Source of the DNA: Candidatus Fermentibacterota bacterium
GTDB lineage: Bacteria > Fermentibacterota > Fermentibacteria > Fermentibacterales > Fermentibacteraceae
Length of the DNA stretch: 8,253 nt
Reading direction: 5' to 3'
Assembly (NCBI GenBank): GCA_022703195.1
Contig: JAKLEF010000084.1
Span: 1 to 8,253, forward strand
A program made the position numbers and the translations under genes. Positions 1-5,603 of this stretch are shown piece after piece (the stretch's first letter is position 1; each line of letters begins with the position of its first letter). The notes beneath the pieces are model-generated. The model saw only the letters and a program-made list of their open reading frames with translations, did no database searches and had not been told where the DNA came from.

Positions 1-270
1 GCGCAGAGGACCCTGGGCAGGCTCGAAGCCTCGGTCGAGAGACTCCAGAGGGATGTCTCCGCCCTCCTCCCCAGGATAGGGTCGACTCTCGAGAGCTTCG
101 ACAGGACCGGGCGCGAGCTCACGAGGACTGCCGGTACGATCACGTCGGCGGTCGATGTGATCAATCGTGAGGGGCCCCGCTCGGTGGCAGCAGGCGTCAT
201 CAGATATCTCCCGCTCGTCCTGGGTGTCGCCCGGACGGTGTTCCCGCTGTTCTCCCGGAGAGCGAGATGA
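1..270 (+). CDS. 3' end of a coiled-coil, possibly DUF948-like, protein (partial)
   Basis: The reading frame is open from base 1 and stops at TGA 268-270, giving the last 89 residues of a protein whose start lies outside the window. The visible part begins with heptad-like amphipathic helix (LGRLEASVERLQRDV, then LLPRIGSTLESFDRTGREL). It continues with a Thr/Val-rich stretch and a hydrophobic segment (GVIRYLPLVLGVARTVFPLF) that ends in basic SRRAR. Repeated 'LD/SFDRTxxxLT' patterns followed by a hydrophobic tail recall DUF948-type membrane-associated proteins, or the C-terminal helix of MCE/MlaD-like proteins. This is only a pattern resemblance. The stop overlaps the next start as ATGA at 267-270, so it is translationally coupled to the lipoprotein gene. 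The frame is certain; the family is not. Confidence 0.7.
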   Translation, partial: AQRTLGRLEASVERLQRDVSALLPRIGSTLESFDRTGRELTRTAGTITSAVDVINREGPRSVAAGVIRYLPLVLGVARTVFPLFSRRAR

Positions 271-1223
271 AGCCCCTTCCGGGAGCCTCGATGCTCCTGG
301 CGCTCCTCCTCGCGGCGGGATGCGCCAGGGAGGCCGAAGGCCCTCTCAAGGGAGTCCTCGTGGTGTATCCCGACGGAGAGGAGCAGGCGGCGGACAGCCT
401 CACGGGCCTGTACCAGAGAACAATCACCACCGTCGACCCCGAGCCTGTCTTCTCGTTCTCCTTCTGTTCAGAGAGCGAGTTCACGGGGTCCCTGCGCAAC
501 AGGAGGACGATCCTGTTCCTGTCTGCCGACGAGCAGGGCCTGCCGGCCGAACTCCGGGGCGGAGGGCCCGTGTCGGGCGCCAGGGATGTCTGGGCCCGGG
601 GCCAGAGGGTGTTCGGCACGGTGATCGGGTCAGCCGGCCCGGATGCCGTCTCTGACAGCCTCGAAGCCGCGTACGACCGGCATCTGCGGGACTGGCTCTT
701 CCAGGATTTCGTCAGCACCTCCATGACGAGCCCCGAACGGATGGACAGCCTTGCCGCTCTGGGCTTCCGCATGGACGTACCCAGATCCTACGCCACCTCC
801 GAGTGGATCCCGGAAGACGGCTTCGTCCAGTTCCAGCGCCCGGTGTCCGACAACGGGCGGCTGATACTGAGCATCCGCTGGGTCGGGGGCCTCGAGGCGC
901 TGGATGCCGACGGAGCCGTTGCCTGGCGGCAGGACATGGCCCGCAGGTTCTTCTACGATGCCTCCGCCGACTCGGTCGACCGCTCGAGGCTCGAGGCCCT
1001 TCCCCTCTCGACGGGGGGCATGACGGGCTGGAGGCTCACGGGGGCATGGATCAACCCGCACCATCTTAACGCAGGCGGGTTCACGAGCTATGTTCTCCAG
1101 GATGCAGGCAGGTCCTTCCTGCTCGACGCCGAGATCTTCAATCCCGACGCCGAAAAGGAGCCATACGTGCGCGAAGGGTGGATCCTCATGGGGACCTTCG
1201 CCGTGGAGGAACAGGATGGCTGA
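267..1223 (+). CDS. DUF4837-like lipoprotein
   Basis: This is a 318-residue predicted lipoprotein. The N-terminus is a short signal peptide with the lipobox LAAGC, so Cys19 would be lipidated. Ala20 follows, which does not fit the Asp inner-membrane retention rule. The mature part resembles DUF4837 proteins in length and layout. An N-terminal half includes DVWARGQRVF (residues 107-116), like the 'DLWAKGQ' segment of the family. A second half opens with LGFRMDVPRSY, and the C-terminal block GGFTSYVLQD...EIFNPDAEKEPYVREGW (about 270-305) parallels the family's 'MGGPFVS...GFVYAP..KR..LRQLEA' region. The function of DUF4837 is unknown; it is typical of Bacteroidetes and relatives. The start at 267 is supported by the ATGA overlap with the preceding gene and by the signal peptide. 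Family assignment is from memory of motifs, not a search. Confidence 0.8.
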   Translation: MKPLPGASMLLALLLAAGCAREAEGPLKGVLVVYPDGEEQAADSLTGLYQRTITTVDPEPVFSFSFCSESEFTGSLRNRRTILFLSADEQGLPAELRGGGPVSGARDVWARGQRVFGTVIGSAGPDAVSDSLEAAYDRHLRDWLFQDFVSTSMTSPERMDSLAALGFRMDVPRSYATSEWIPEDGFVQFQRPVSDNGRLILSIRWVGGLEALDADGAVAWRQDMARRFFYDASADSVDRSRLEALPLSTGGMTGWRLTGAWINPHHLNAGGFTSYVLQDAGRSFLLDAEIFNPDAEKEPYVREGWILMGTFAVEEQDG

Positions 1224-2400
1224 ATCTCTGGAGGCCGAGATCCGGCAGCTCTACGAGGACTGGATCGCTAATCCATCTCCGGTCGTCTGCGCGAGGCTGG
1301 CCGACAGGCTGAGGATAGCCGGGCGCAACGACGAGGCCCTCGAGGTCTCCCGCCGGGGGCAGAAGGACTGGCCTGGCAACAACTCCATACGGATGGTCAT
1401 CGCACGCTGCCTGAGGGGCACGGGGGACATGCAGGAGGCCCGCTCGGCCTTCGAGGAAGTGCTGAAGACGGATCCGTTCAATCTGGTGGCCCTCAAGAAC
1501 CTGGCCGAGATGTCCATGGTCGAGGGCAGGTATCGCGACGCAGTCAAGCTCTTCGGCGACTATGTGTTCGAGAATCCCGGCGACCCCGAGGCACAGCAGC
1601 AGCTCGAGGAGGCGAAGCGGAAGGAGAGGACGGCCCCGGAGCCCGCGCCCGTCCCGTCCGGTGAAGAAGAAGCAGTGCCACCAGAAGCGGTTGTGCCACC
1701 CGGAGCAGTCGCGATGCCCGAAACCGTTCCTGCAGCAGCTTCCGGGCCGGTCGTCGTCGAACCTGCAGTCACCCTGGAGCAGGCCTTCGCGGCCGAACCG
1801 GAGTCTCCCCCGGTGCAGGCGGCCTCCCCGGTCGAGGATGCCTTCTCGGCCGACAGCCCTGCCGGGGCTGGCCCCGAGCCTCCATCGCCGGAACCCGCGT
1901 CTGCGCCGGAACCGGCCGCAACCGTCGAGCAGGCCCTCCCGGCCGAACCGGAATCCCCCTCTGGGCAGGAGGAGGCTGACGTGCCCGCGGCTCCGCTCCG
2001 GTCGGAGGCAGGATCTCCCGGACGGGACGCCGAACCCGTGCCTGCACGGGCGGTGGAGCCTGCCTCCGCTCCAGAACCCGCAACAGCTCCTTCGGCGGAG
2101 CCGGCGGCTTCCACGGCGCCGGAGCCCGAAGCCTCGCCGCAACCCGGACAGGCCCTCTCCGGAGAGGAGGCCGCCCCGGCGCCGTTCCCACAGACCGGAC
2201 GCATGGAGCGGATCCTCAGGAGCCAGGGCATGGCCGTTCCCGAAGCAAGGCCGGCGGCTCCCGCCCCCGCCCCCGCCCACTCTCCCGAACCCAGGGCGGC
2301 CCAGGGCCTGAAGCGGGAGCCCAGAAGCCTCTTCGACCTCTTCTCCCCCGAGGAGCGGGCCGAGCTCTTCCTCGAACCGTACCGGCAGGAGGAGAAGTGA
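1216..2400 (+). CDS. TPR protein with long Pro/Ala/Glu-rich linker
   Basis: This 394-residue protein has no signal peptide. Residues 22-121 form about three tetratricopeptide-like helix pairs (for example DEALEVSRRGQKDWPGN, QEARSAFEEVLKTDPFN and RDAVKLFGDYVFENPGD), which usually mediate protein-protein contacts. Residues 137 to about 325 are low complexity, rich in Pro, Ala, Glu and Ser, and probably disordered, with an imperfect internal repeat. A more ordered C-terminus follows: a short helix at MERILRSQGMAVPE (from residue 330) and the tail LFDLFSPEERAELFLEPYRQ (372-391). ATG 1216 is chosen because GGAGGA lies at 1205-1210 and it gives an 8-nt overlap with the preceding gene. An upstream in-frame ATG at 1090 would run 130 bases into that gene. 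The role is unknown; it is likely a cytoplasmic scaffold with a C-terminal docking peptide, which is inference. Confidence 0.85.
   Translation: MAESLEAEIRQLYEDWIANPSPVVCARLADRLRIAGRNDEALEVSRRGQKDWPGNNSIRMVIARCLRGTGDMQEARSAFEEVLKTDPFNLVALKNLAEMSMVEGRYRDAVKLFGDYVFENPGDPEAQQQLEEAKRKERTAPEPAPVPSGEEEAVPPEAVVPPGAVAMPETVPAAASGPVVVEPAVTLEQAFAAEPESPPVQAASPVEDAFSADSPAGAGPEPPSPEPASAPEPAATVEQALPAEPESPSGQEEADVPAAPLRSEAGSPGRDAEPVPARAVEPASAPEPATAPSAEPAASTAPEPEASPQPGQALSGEEAAPAPFPQTGRMERILRSQGMAVPEARPAAPAPAPAHSPEPRAAQGLKREPRSLFDLFSPEERAELFLEPYRQEEK
1771..1959 (+). repeat. Imperfect internal repeat in the Pro/Ala/Glu linker
   Basis: Bases 1771-1809 and 1921-1959 agree at 33 of 39 positions and encode TLEQAFAAEPESP (residues 186-198) and TVEQALPAEPESP (236-248) of the TPR protein. 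A degenerate third unit, VEDAFSA, lies between them at residues 206-212. The two copies are 150 bp apart and in the same frame. They look like short coding duplications that expanded the linker. The order-promoting 'EQAF/EQAL' core inside otherwise disordered sequence could be a repeated short binding motif. Confidence 0.65.
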
Positions 2401-2846
2401 GGGGCGCCAGGCCCTCGGTGCTCGTCGTGGACGGGCCCAGCCTCGGAGCCCTGGGCCGCCGCGATCCCGCACTGTACGGTACGGCGACCTATCGGGAGCT
2501 CACGGCCTCCGTGAAGGCCTGGGCGGATGATCTCGGGATGGACGTGGAATCGATCCAGTCGGACAGCGAGGGCGGCATCGTGAGCGCAGTCTGGGCCGCC
2601 TCGGGCAGGCTGGATGCGCTGGTCATCAACCCTGGCGGATACGCCCACGGCTCGATGGCCATACACGACGCGATGGAGGGCTTCGACGGCCCGGTCATCG
2701 AGGTGCACCTCAGCCAGGTGATGGCAAGGGAGCCGGAGCGCCGGATACTGGTCACCGCACGCGCAGCCGACGTCCTCATATGCGGGGCGGGGACTGCTGG
2801 ATACAGGCTGGCCCTGGAGCTCGTCCCGGGCATGATGAAGGCATGA
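2397..2846 (+). CDS. aroQ: Type II 3-dehydroquinate dehydratase
   Basis: AroQ dehydrates 3-dehydroquinate to 3-dehydroshikimate, the third step of the shikimate pathway, as a cytoplasmic dodecamer. The 149-residue length is typical. Compared with the M. tuberculosis enzyme (offset +3), the key residues are present: Arg22 and Tyr27 in GRRDPALYG, Asn78 with Gly80-Gly81 and His84 in NPGGYAH, Asp91, Glu102 and His104 in IEVHLS, Arg111 and Arg115. Two points are odd. The usual NGPNL motif is DGPSL (residues 12-16), so the active-site Asn is Ser15, and the usual 'FRxHS' after the conserved Arg is altered. The start is GTG 2397, overlapping the upstream stop as GTGA, with AGGAGG at 2387-2392. aroQ next to efp is a recurrent bacterial gene order, often with an Xaa-Pro peptidase gene between; none is present here. 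Confidence 0.9.
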   Translation: MRGARPSVLVVDGPSLGALGRRDPALYGTATYRELTASVKAWADDLGMDVESIQSDSEGGIVSAVWAASGRLDALVINPGGYAHGSMAIHDAMEGFDGPVIEVHLSQVMAREPERRILVTARAADVLICGAGTAGYRLALELVPGMMKA

Positions 2847-2865
2847 GAAGCCGGAAGGATTCTTG

Positions 2866-3429
2866 ATGATCTGGACCACGGACCTCAGGAAGGGTGTCGT
2901 AATCGAAGTAGATGGCGTGCTCTTCCTCGTGCTCGAGTACCAGCACGTGAAGCCGGGCAAGGGCCCGGCCTTCATCAGGACGAGGCTGCGCGAGCTCCAG
3001 TCCGGCAAGGTCCTGGACAGGAGCTGGCGCTCCGGCGAGAAGGTCAAGGACGTGAGGCTCGAGAGGCGAACATTCGAGATGCTCTACCGCACCGAGGAAG
3101 GCCTCGTGGTCATGGACCCCGACACCTTCGAGCAGATCATCCTCGACGACCGGGTGGTCGGCGACACGGCCCTCTACCTGGTCGACAACTGCAGGCTCGA
3201 GGTGCTCTTCAACGGATCCGAGCCCATCTCGATCGACCCCCCCACCTTCGTCGACCTGCTGATCGTCGAGACCGACCCCGGGCTGAAGGGCGACACGGCC
3301 AGCGGCGGCTCGAAGCCCGCGACCCTCGAGACGGGCCTCGTGGTTCAGGTTCCCCTCTTCCTGAAGGAGGGGGAGAAGATAAGGGTCGACACCCGCACGG
3401 ATACATACATCGAGCGGGTCAAGAGCTGA
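2866..3429 (+). CDS. efp: Translation elongation factor P
   Basis: EF-P binds the ribosome between the P and E sites and relieves stalling at polyproline stretches. The 187 residues match the usual length and three-domain plan: a KOW-like domain (about 1-62), a central OB domain (about 65-125) and a C-terminal OB domain (about 128-186). The last holds the signature DPGLKGDTASGGSKPATL (137-154). The tip loop reads KPGKGPAF, so Lys32 is the residue that is modified in many bacteria; the modification enzymes are not in this window. ATG 2866 is preferred over the adjacent in-frame TTG 2863 because GGAAGGA at 2853-2859 is 6 nt upstream. The gene is 19 nt after aroQ and 4 nt before the mannosyltransferase gene. 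AGG is its commonest arginine codon. Confidence 0.97.
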   Translation: MIWTTDLRKGVVIEVDGVLFLVLEYQHVKPGKGPAFIRTRLRELQSGKVLDRSWRSGEKVKDVRLERRTFEMLYRTEEGLVVMDPDTFEQIILDDRVVGDTALYLVDNCRLEVLFNGSEPISIDPPTFVDLLIVETDPGLKGDTASGGSKPATLETGLVVQVPLFLKEGEKIRVDTRTDTYIERVKS

Positions 3430-3433
3430 CGGG

Positions 3434-4171
3434 ATGTCCGACAGGCTCGTCGTAATCCCGACCTACAACGAGAGGGAGAACGTCGCGGAACTGCACCGGG
3501 CGGTCCGCGACGCGTGCGACTTCGACATGCTCTTCGTCGACGACTCGTCCCCGGACGGAACGGCTGGGGCGGTGAAGGTCCTGGCCGCATCCGACCCCGG
3601 TGTCGGCCTCATGGAGAGGTCGGGCGAGAGAGGGCTCGGCAGGGCCTACGAGGCCGCCTTCAGGAAGGTGATCGAGAAGGGTTCCTGGCGGCGGGTGTTC
3701 ATGATGGACGCCGATCTCTCCCACCAGCCCGTGCATCTCCGCGGGCTGGACGAGGCTCTCGACGATCACGACATGGCTCTGGGCTCGAGGTACATCCGGG
3801 GCGTGAGCGTCCTGAACTGGTCGATCCTCAGGCTGAACCTGAGCTATACCGCCAACTCCTACATAAGGGCCGTCACGGGGATGCCCTTCTCCGACTGCAC
3901 CAGCGGCTTCAGGGGCATAAGGGCCGAAAGGCTGGAGTCGATCCTGTCCGGCAGGAAACATGCCGGAGGCTACGCATTCCTGGTCGAGATGCTCCACAGG
4001 GCCTGGAGGTCGGGGCTCTCGATCCGGGAGGTACCCATAGTCTTCGTGGAGAGGGAGCACGGAGAGTCGAAGATCTCCGCCAAGGTCATGCTCGAGTCCC
4101 TCGTCACCCCCCTCCGCCTAAGGCTGACCGGAACCCGGCACTCCGCCCGGGGATCGGCCGGCGCTCAGTAG
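3434..4171 (+). CDS. Polyprenyl-phosphate mannosyltransferase, DPM1-like GT2
   Basis: This is a family 2 glycosyltransferase of the DPM1/Ppm1 type, which moves mannose (or a related sugar) from a nucleotide sugar to a polyprenyl phosphate at the cytoplasmic face of the membrane. The lipid-linked sugar then serves extracytoplasmic glycosylation. The 245 residues contain PTYNERENV (9-17), VDDSSPDGT (35-43), RGLGRAY (66-72), the metal-binding DAD (92-94) in MMDADLSHQP, GSRY (117-120), SGFRG (157-161), GYAFLVEMLHR (179-189) and VPIVFVEREHGESKIS (200-215). There is no C-terminal transmembrane pair, as in catalytic-domain-only DPM1 proteins. The exact sugar cannot be read from the sequence. The ribosome binding site is weak, but the start is only 4 nt after efp, which suggests coupling. 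The 3' end overlaps the convergent dacB gene by 7 bp. Confidence 0.9.
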   Translation: MSDRLVVIPTYNERENVAELHRAVRDACDFDMLFVDDSSPDGTAGAVKVLAASDPGVGLMERSGERGLGRAYEAAFRKVIEKGSWRRVFMMDADLSHQPVHLRGLDEALDDHDMALGSRYIRGVSVLNWSILRLNLSYTANSYIRAVTGMPFSDCTSGFRGIRAERLESILSGRKHAGGYAFLVEMLHRAWRSGLSIREVPIVFVEREHGESKISAKVMLESLVTPLRLRLTGTRHSARGSAGAQ

Positions 4172-5499
4172 CAGGCGTACAGCTCCCTGACCACCCCGTC
4201 CTGCCAGTTCCTGGCGGAATGCACAGCGCCCTGGGGCACTTCGCACATGATCGCCAGGGCGATCGTGCGGCCGCCCGAGGTCCTGAGGATCCCCGCGAGC
4301 GAGGCCGTGTCGCCCAGGGAGCCCGTCTTGCCCCTGAAAGCCCCCGGCGGCAGGTCCGAGAGCCGTGTGGCCATCGTGCCGTCGACTCCGTTGACCGCGA
4401 GCGAGGCCAGGAACTCCGGCCCCCACTCGAGCGACCCCGCACCGTCAAGCAGGACTCCCACGAGTTGCGAAGGGCTGATCCTGTTGAGCCTCGAGAGGCC
4501 CGAACCGTCGGCCAGCTGTGCTCCGTCGACGCCCTGCAGCTCCTGGAGCATCCGCCCGGCCATGTCGCATCCCGCCCGTGTAGTGGCCTGCCCTCCCGGG
4601 TGCGAGCCCGCGGAGGCCCTCAGCAGGAGTTCGGCCACCACGTTCATGCTCCACTTGTTCATCTGGGCGGCTATCTCGTACACCGGCCGAGATCTGATGA
4701 CGGCCACCCTCGTGAGCCCCTCGTCCGAGGGGACCTGCCCCCCTCCTACGGACGTCACCCTGAGGTCCCTGGTCTCCAGCTCGTTGGCGAATACCTCGGC
4801 GAACTGCCGCGGGGCTCCGGCGAACGGCACGTAGACGACGACCGTGGTGTCAGGAGGCATGGAGCCCCCGAGCGTGATCACGGGCTCCGAGGTCGCCCAG
4901 CCCTCCGGCCTCGCCGTGGGCTCCCAGTCCCTGGCCGTTCCCACGGCCACCGAGCCCCTGAGCTCGAGCCCGGGCAGTTCCGGGTACTCCTCCACGGATA
5001 CGGAGCTCCGATCGGACGTCAGGACGAGTTCGAGCACGTTGTCACCGAGGGTCAGGGCCTCGACCGGCGGGCAGTAGACCCGGGACCAGTCGTCCTGATC
5101 CCAGCCCGGGCACCGGTTCGAGTCGGCGAAGGCGGATGTGTCGAAGACGAGATCCCAGGATCCCCCCCGGAGGGCCGAAGCTGTCTCCACCGCGGCCCTT
5201 TCGATGTCGTCAGGCTCGATGAGGGGCGCCCCTGCACCCACGATGTAGATGGTCGATCCGGCAGGGTCGGCGAGGATGTCGGTTTCTATGATGCTGGAGG
5301 GGCCGAGCGTGCGGAAGGCCAGCAGCGTGGTGATCAGCTTGACGGTGGAAGCGGGCCTGAAGAGCTCGTCGGCCCGGGAGTCGAGCAGGACTTCGCCGGT
5401 CTCGGCGTCGACGGCCTGCATGCCCGTCCTCCACGAGGTTGAGGGCTGGGTCGCGGCTGCACCTGCGGCCGTGAGCGCGGCGAGTATTACGGGGTGCAT
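4165..5499 (-). CDS. dacB: D-alanyl-D-alanine carboxypeptidase/endopeptidase, PBP4 family (peptidase S13)
   Basis: PBP4-type enzymes remove the terminal D-Ala of muropeptides or cut peptide crosslinks in the periplasm. All penicillin-binding motifs are present: SxxK as Ser51-Thr-Val-Lys54 in RPASTVKL, SxN as Ser284-Met-Asn286 in KWSMNVVAELLL, the S13 hallmark DGSGLSR (331-337), and KTG at 391-393. The roughly 230 residues between SxxK and SxN match the inserted domains of PBP4. The 444-residue length is close to the E. coli 477. The middle residue of SxN is Met, where Asp is usual. A short export signal (VILAALTAAGAAA) precedes a probable cleavage near residue 16; its n-region lacks Lys or Arg. 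The start is secure: the upstream in-frame TAG (complement of 5539-5541) leaves no other start codon between, and GGAGGT lies 9 nt upstream. Confidence 0.95.
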   Translation of the reverse strand: MHPVILAALTAAGAAATQPSTSWRTGMQAVDAETGEVLLDSRADELFRPASTVKLITTLLAFRTLGPSSIIETDILADPAGSTIYIVGAGAPLIEPDDIERAAVETASALRGGSWDLVFDTSAFADSNRCPGWDQDDWSRVYCPPVEALTLGDNVLELVLTSDRSSVSVEEYPELPGLELRGSVAVGTARDWEPTARPEGWATSEPVITLGGSMPPDTTVVVYVPFAGAPRQFAEVFANELETRDLRVTSVGGGQVPSDEGLTRVAVIRSRPVYEIAAQMNKWSMNVVAELLLRASAGSHPGGQATTRAGCDMAGRMLQELQGVDGAQLADGSGLSRLNRISPSQLVGVLLDGAGSLEWGPEFLASLAVNGVDGTMATRLSDLPPGAFRGKTGSLGDTASLAGILRTSGGRTIALAIMCEVPQGAVHSARNWQDGVVRELYACY

Positions 5500-5508
5500 C
5501 GAGGGTCC

Positions 5509-5514
5509 ACCTCC
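5509..5514 (-). promoter_or_regulatory. Strong Shine-Dalgarno site of dacB
   Basis: The minus strand reads GGAGGT at 5514-5509, followed by 9 nt and the ATG at 5499-5497. It is one of the best ribosome binding sites in the window and fixes the dacB start. Confidence 0.8.
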
Positions 5515-5569
5515 GGTGTTGACAGGTCCCGGGCGAAACTACATTAACCTGTTTCGTCCCGGCAACACC
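5515..5569. promoter_or_regulatory. Nested inverted repeats in the divergent promoter (possible operator)
   Basis: Three exact arm pairs are visible. GGTGTTG at 5515-5521 pairs with CAACACC at 5563-5569. ACAGGT at 5522-5527 pairs with ACCTGT at 5547-5552. CGAAAC at 5534-5539 pairs with GTTTCG at 5551-5556, and this last pair extends to GGGCGAAAC/GTTTCGtCCC with one extra T. The 11-nt centre between the CGAAAC and GTTTCG arms, TACATTAACCT, contains the putative -10 sequences of both divergent genes. Such dyads over a promoter suit a dimeric repressor, or a hairpin in one transcript. The ACAGGT pair and the CGAAAC pair overlap and so could not form as stems at once. Confidence 0.45.
5519..5545 (+). 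promoter_or_regulatory. Sigma70-like promoter for the SurA-like gene
   Basis: A perfect TTGACA -35 box at 5519-5524 lies 15 bp from TACATT at 5540-5545, a 4-of-6 match to TATAAT. This falls inside the only AT-rich patch of a GC-rich 104-bp divergent intergenic region. It would start transcription near 5552 and give a leader of about 50 nt before ATG 5604. The spacing is shorter than the ideal 17 bp, so the exact -10 is uncertain. Confidence 0.5.
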
Positions 5570-5571
5570 AA
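5543..5571 (-). promoter_or_regulatory. Candidate dacB promoter
   Basis: On the minus strand TTGGTG (complement of 5566-5571) and GTTAAT (complement of 5543-5548) are separated by 17 bp. The -10 is a 4-of-6 match and the -35 only a 3-of-6 match. The -10 shares the AT-rich core with the plus-strand promoter, so the two would face each other and compete. This is weak evidence apart from its position. Confidence 0.3.
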
Positions 5572-5603
5572 CCAGGCCATGCCGCCCTCCGGGGGGAGCT
5601 GCG

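Noticed and set aside
1090..1218. Upstream ATG 1090 as the start of the TPR protein
   Set aside because: It would overlap the preceding lipoprotein gene by over 130 bases with no TPR-like sequence gained; ATG 1216 has GGAGGA at good spacing.
1771..1959. CRISPR or tandem-repeat array
   Set aside because: Only two good copies, in frame within a coding sequence and differing mainly by codon-level changes; this is a protein repeat, not an array.
1186..3047. Long minus-strand open frames opposite the TPR, aroQ and efp genes
   Set aside because: They are antisense to well-supported genes, and their compositions (Arg/Gly- or Ser/Ala/Gly-rich) mirror the Pro/Ala/Glu linker on the other strand.
3514..5442. 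Very long plus-strand open frame (642 codons) across the mannosyltransferase and dacB region
   Set aside because: It is an out-of-frame shadow running through the end of one real gene and antisense to another, with Arg/Gly/Pro-rich low-complexity translation and no recognisable domain. High GC depletes stop codons in such frames.
5534..5556. LexA-type SOS box (CGAAC-N4-GTTCG-like)
   Set aside because: The arms CGAAAC/GTTTCG resemble it, but the 11-nt spacer is far too long for the known LexA site.
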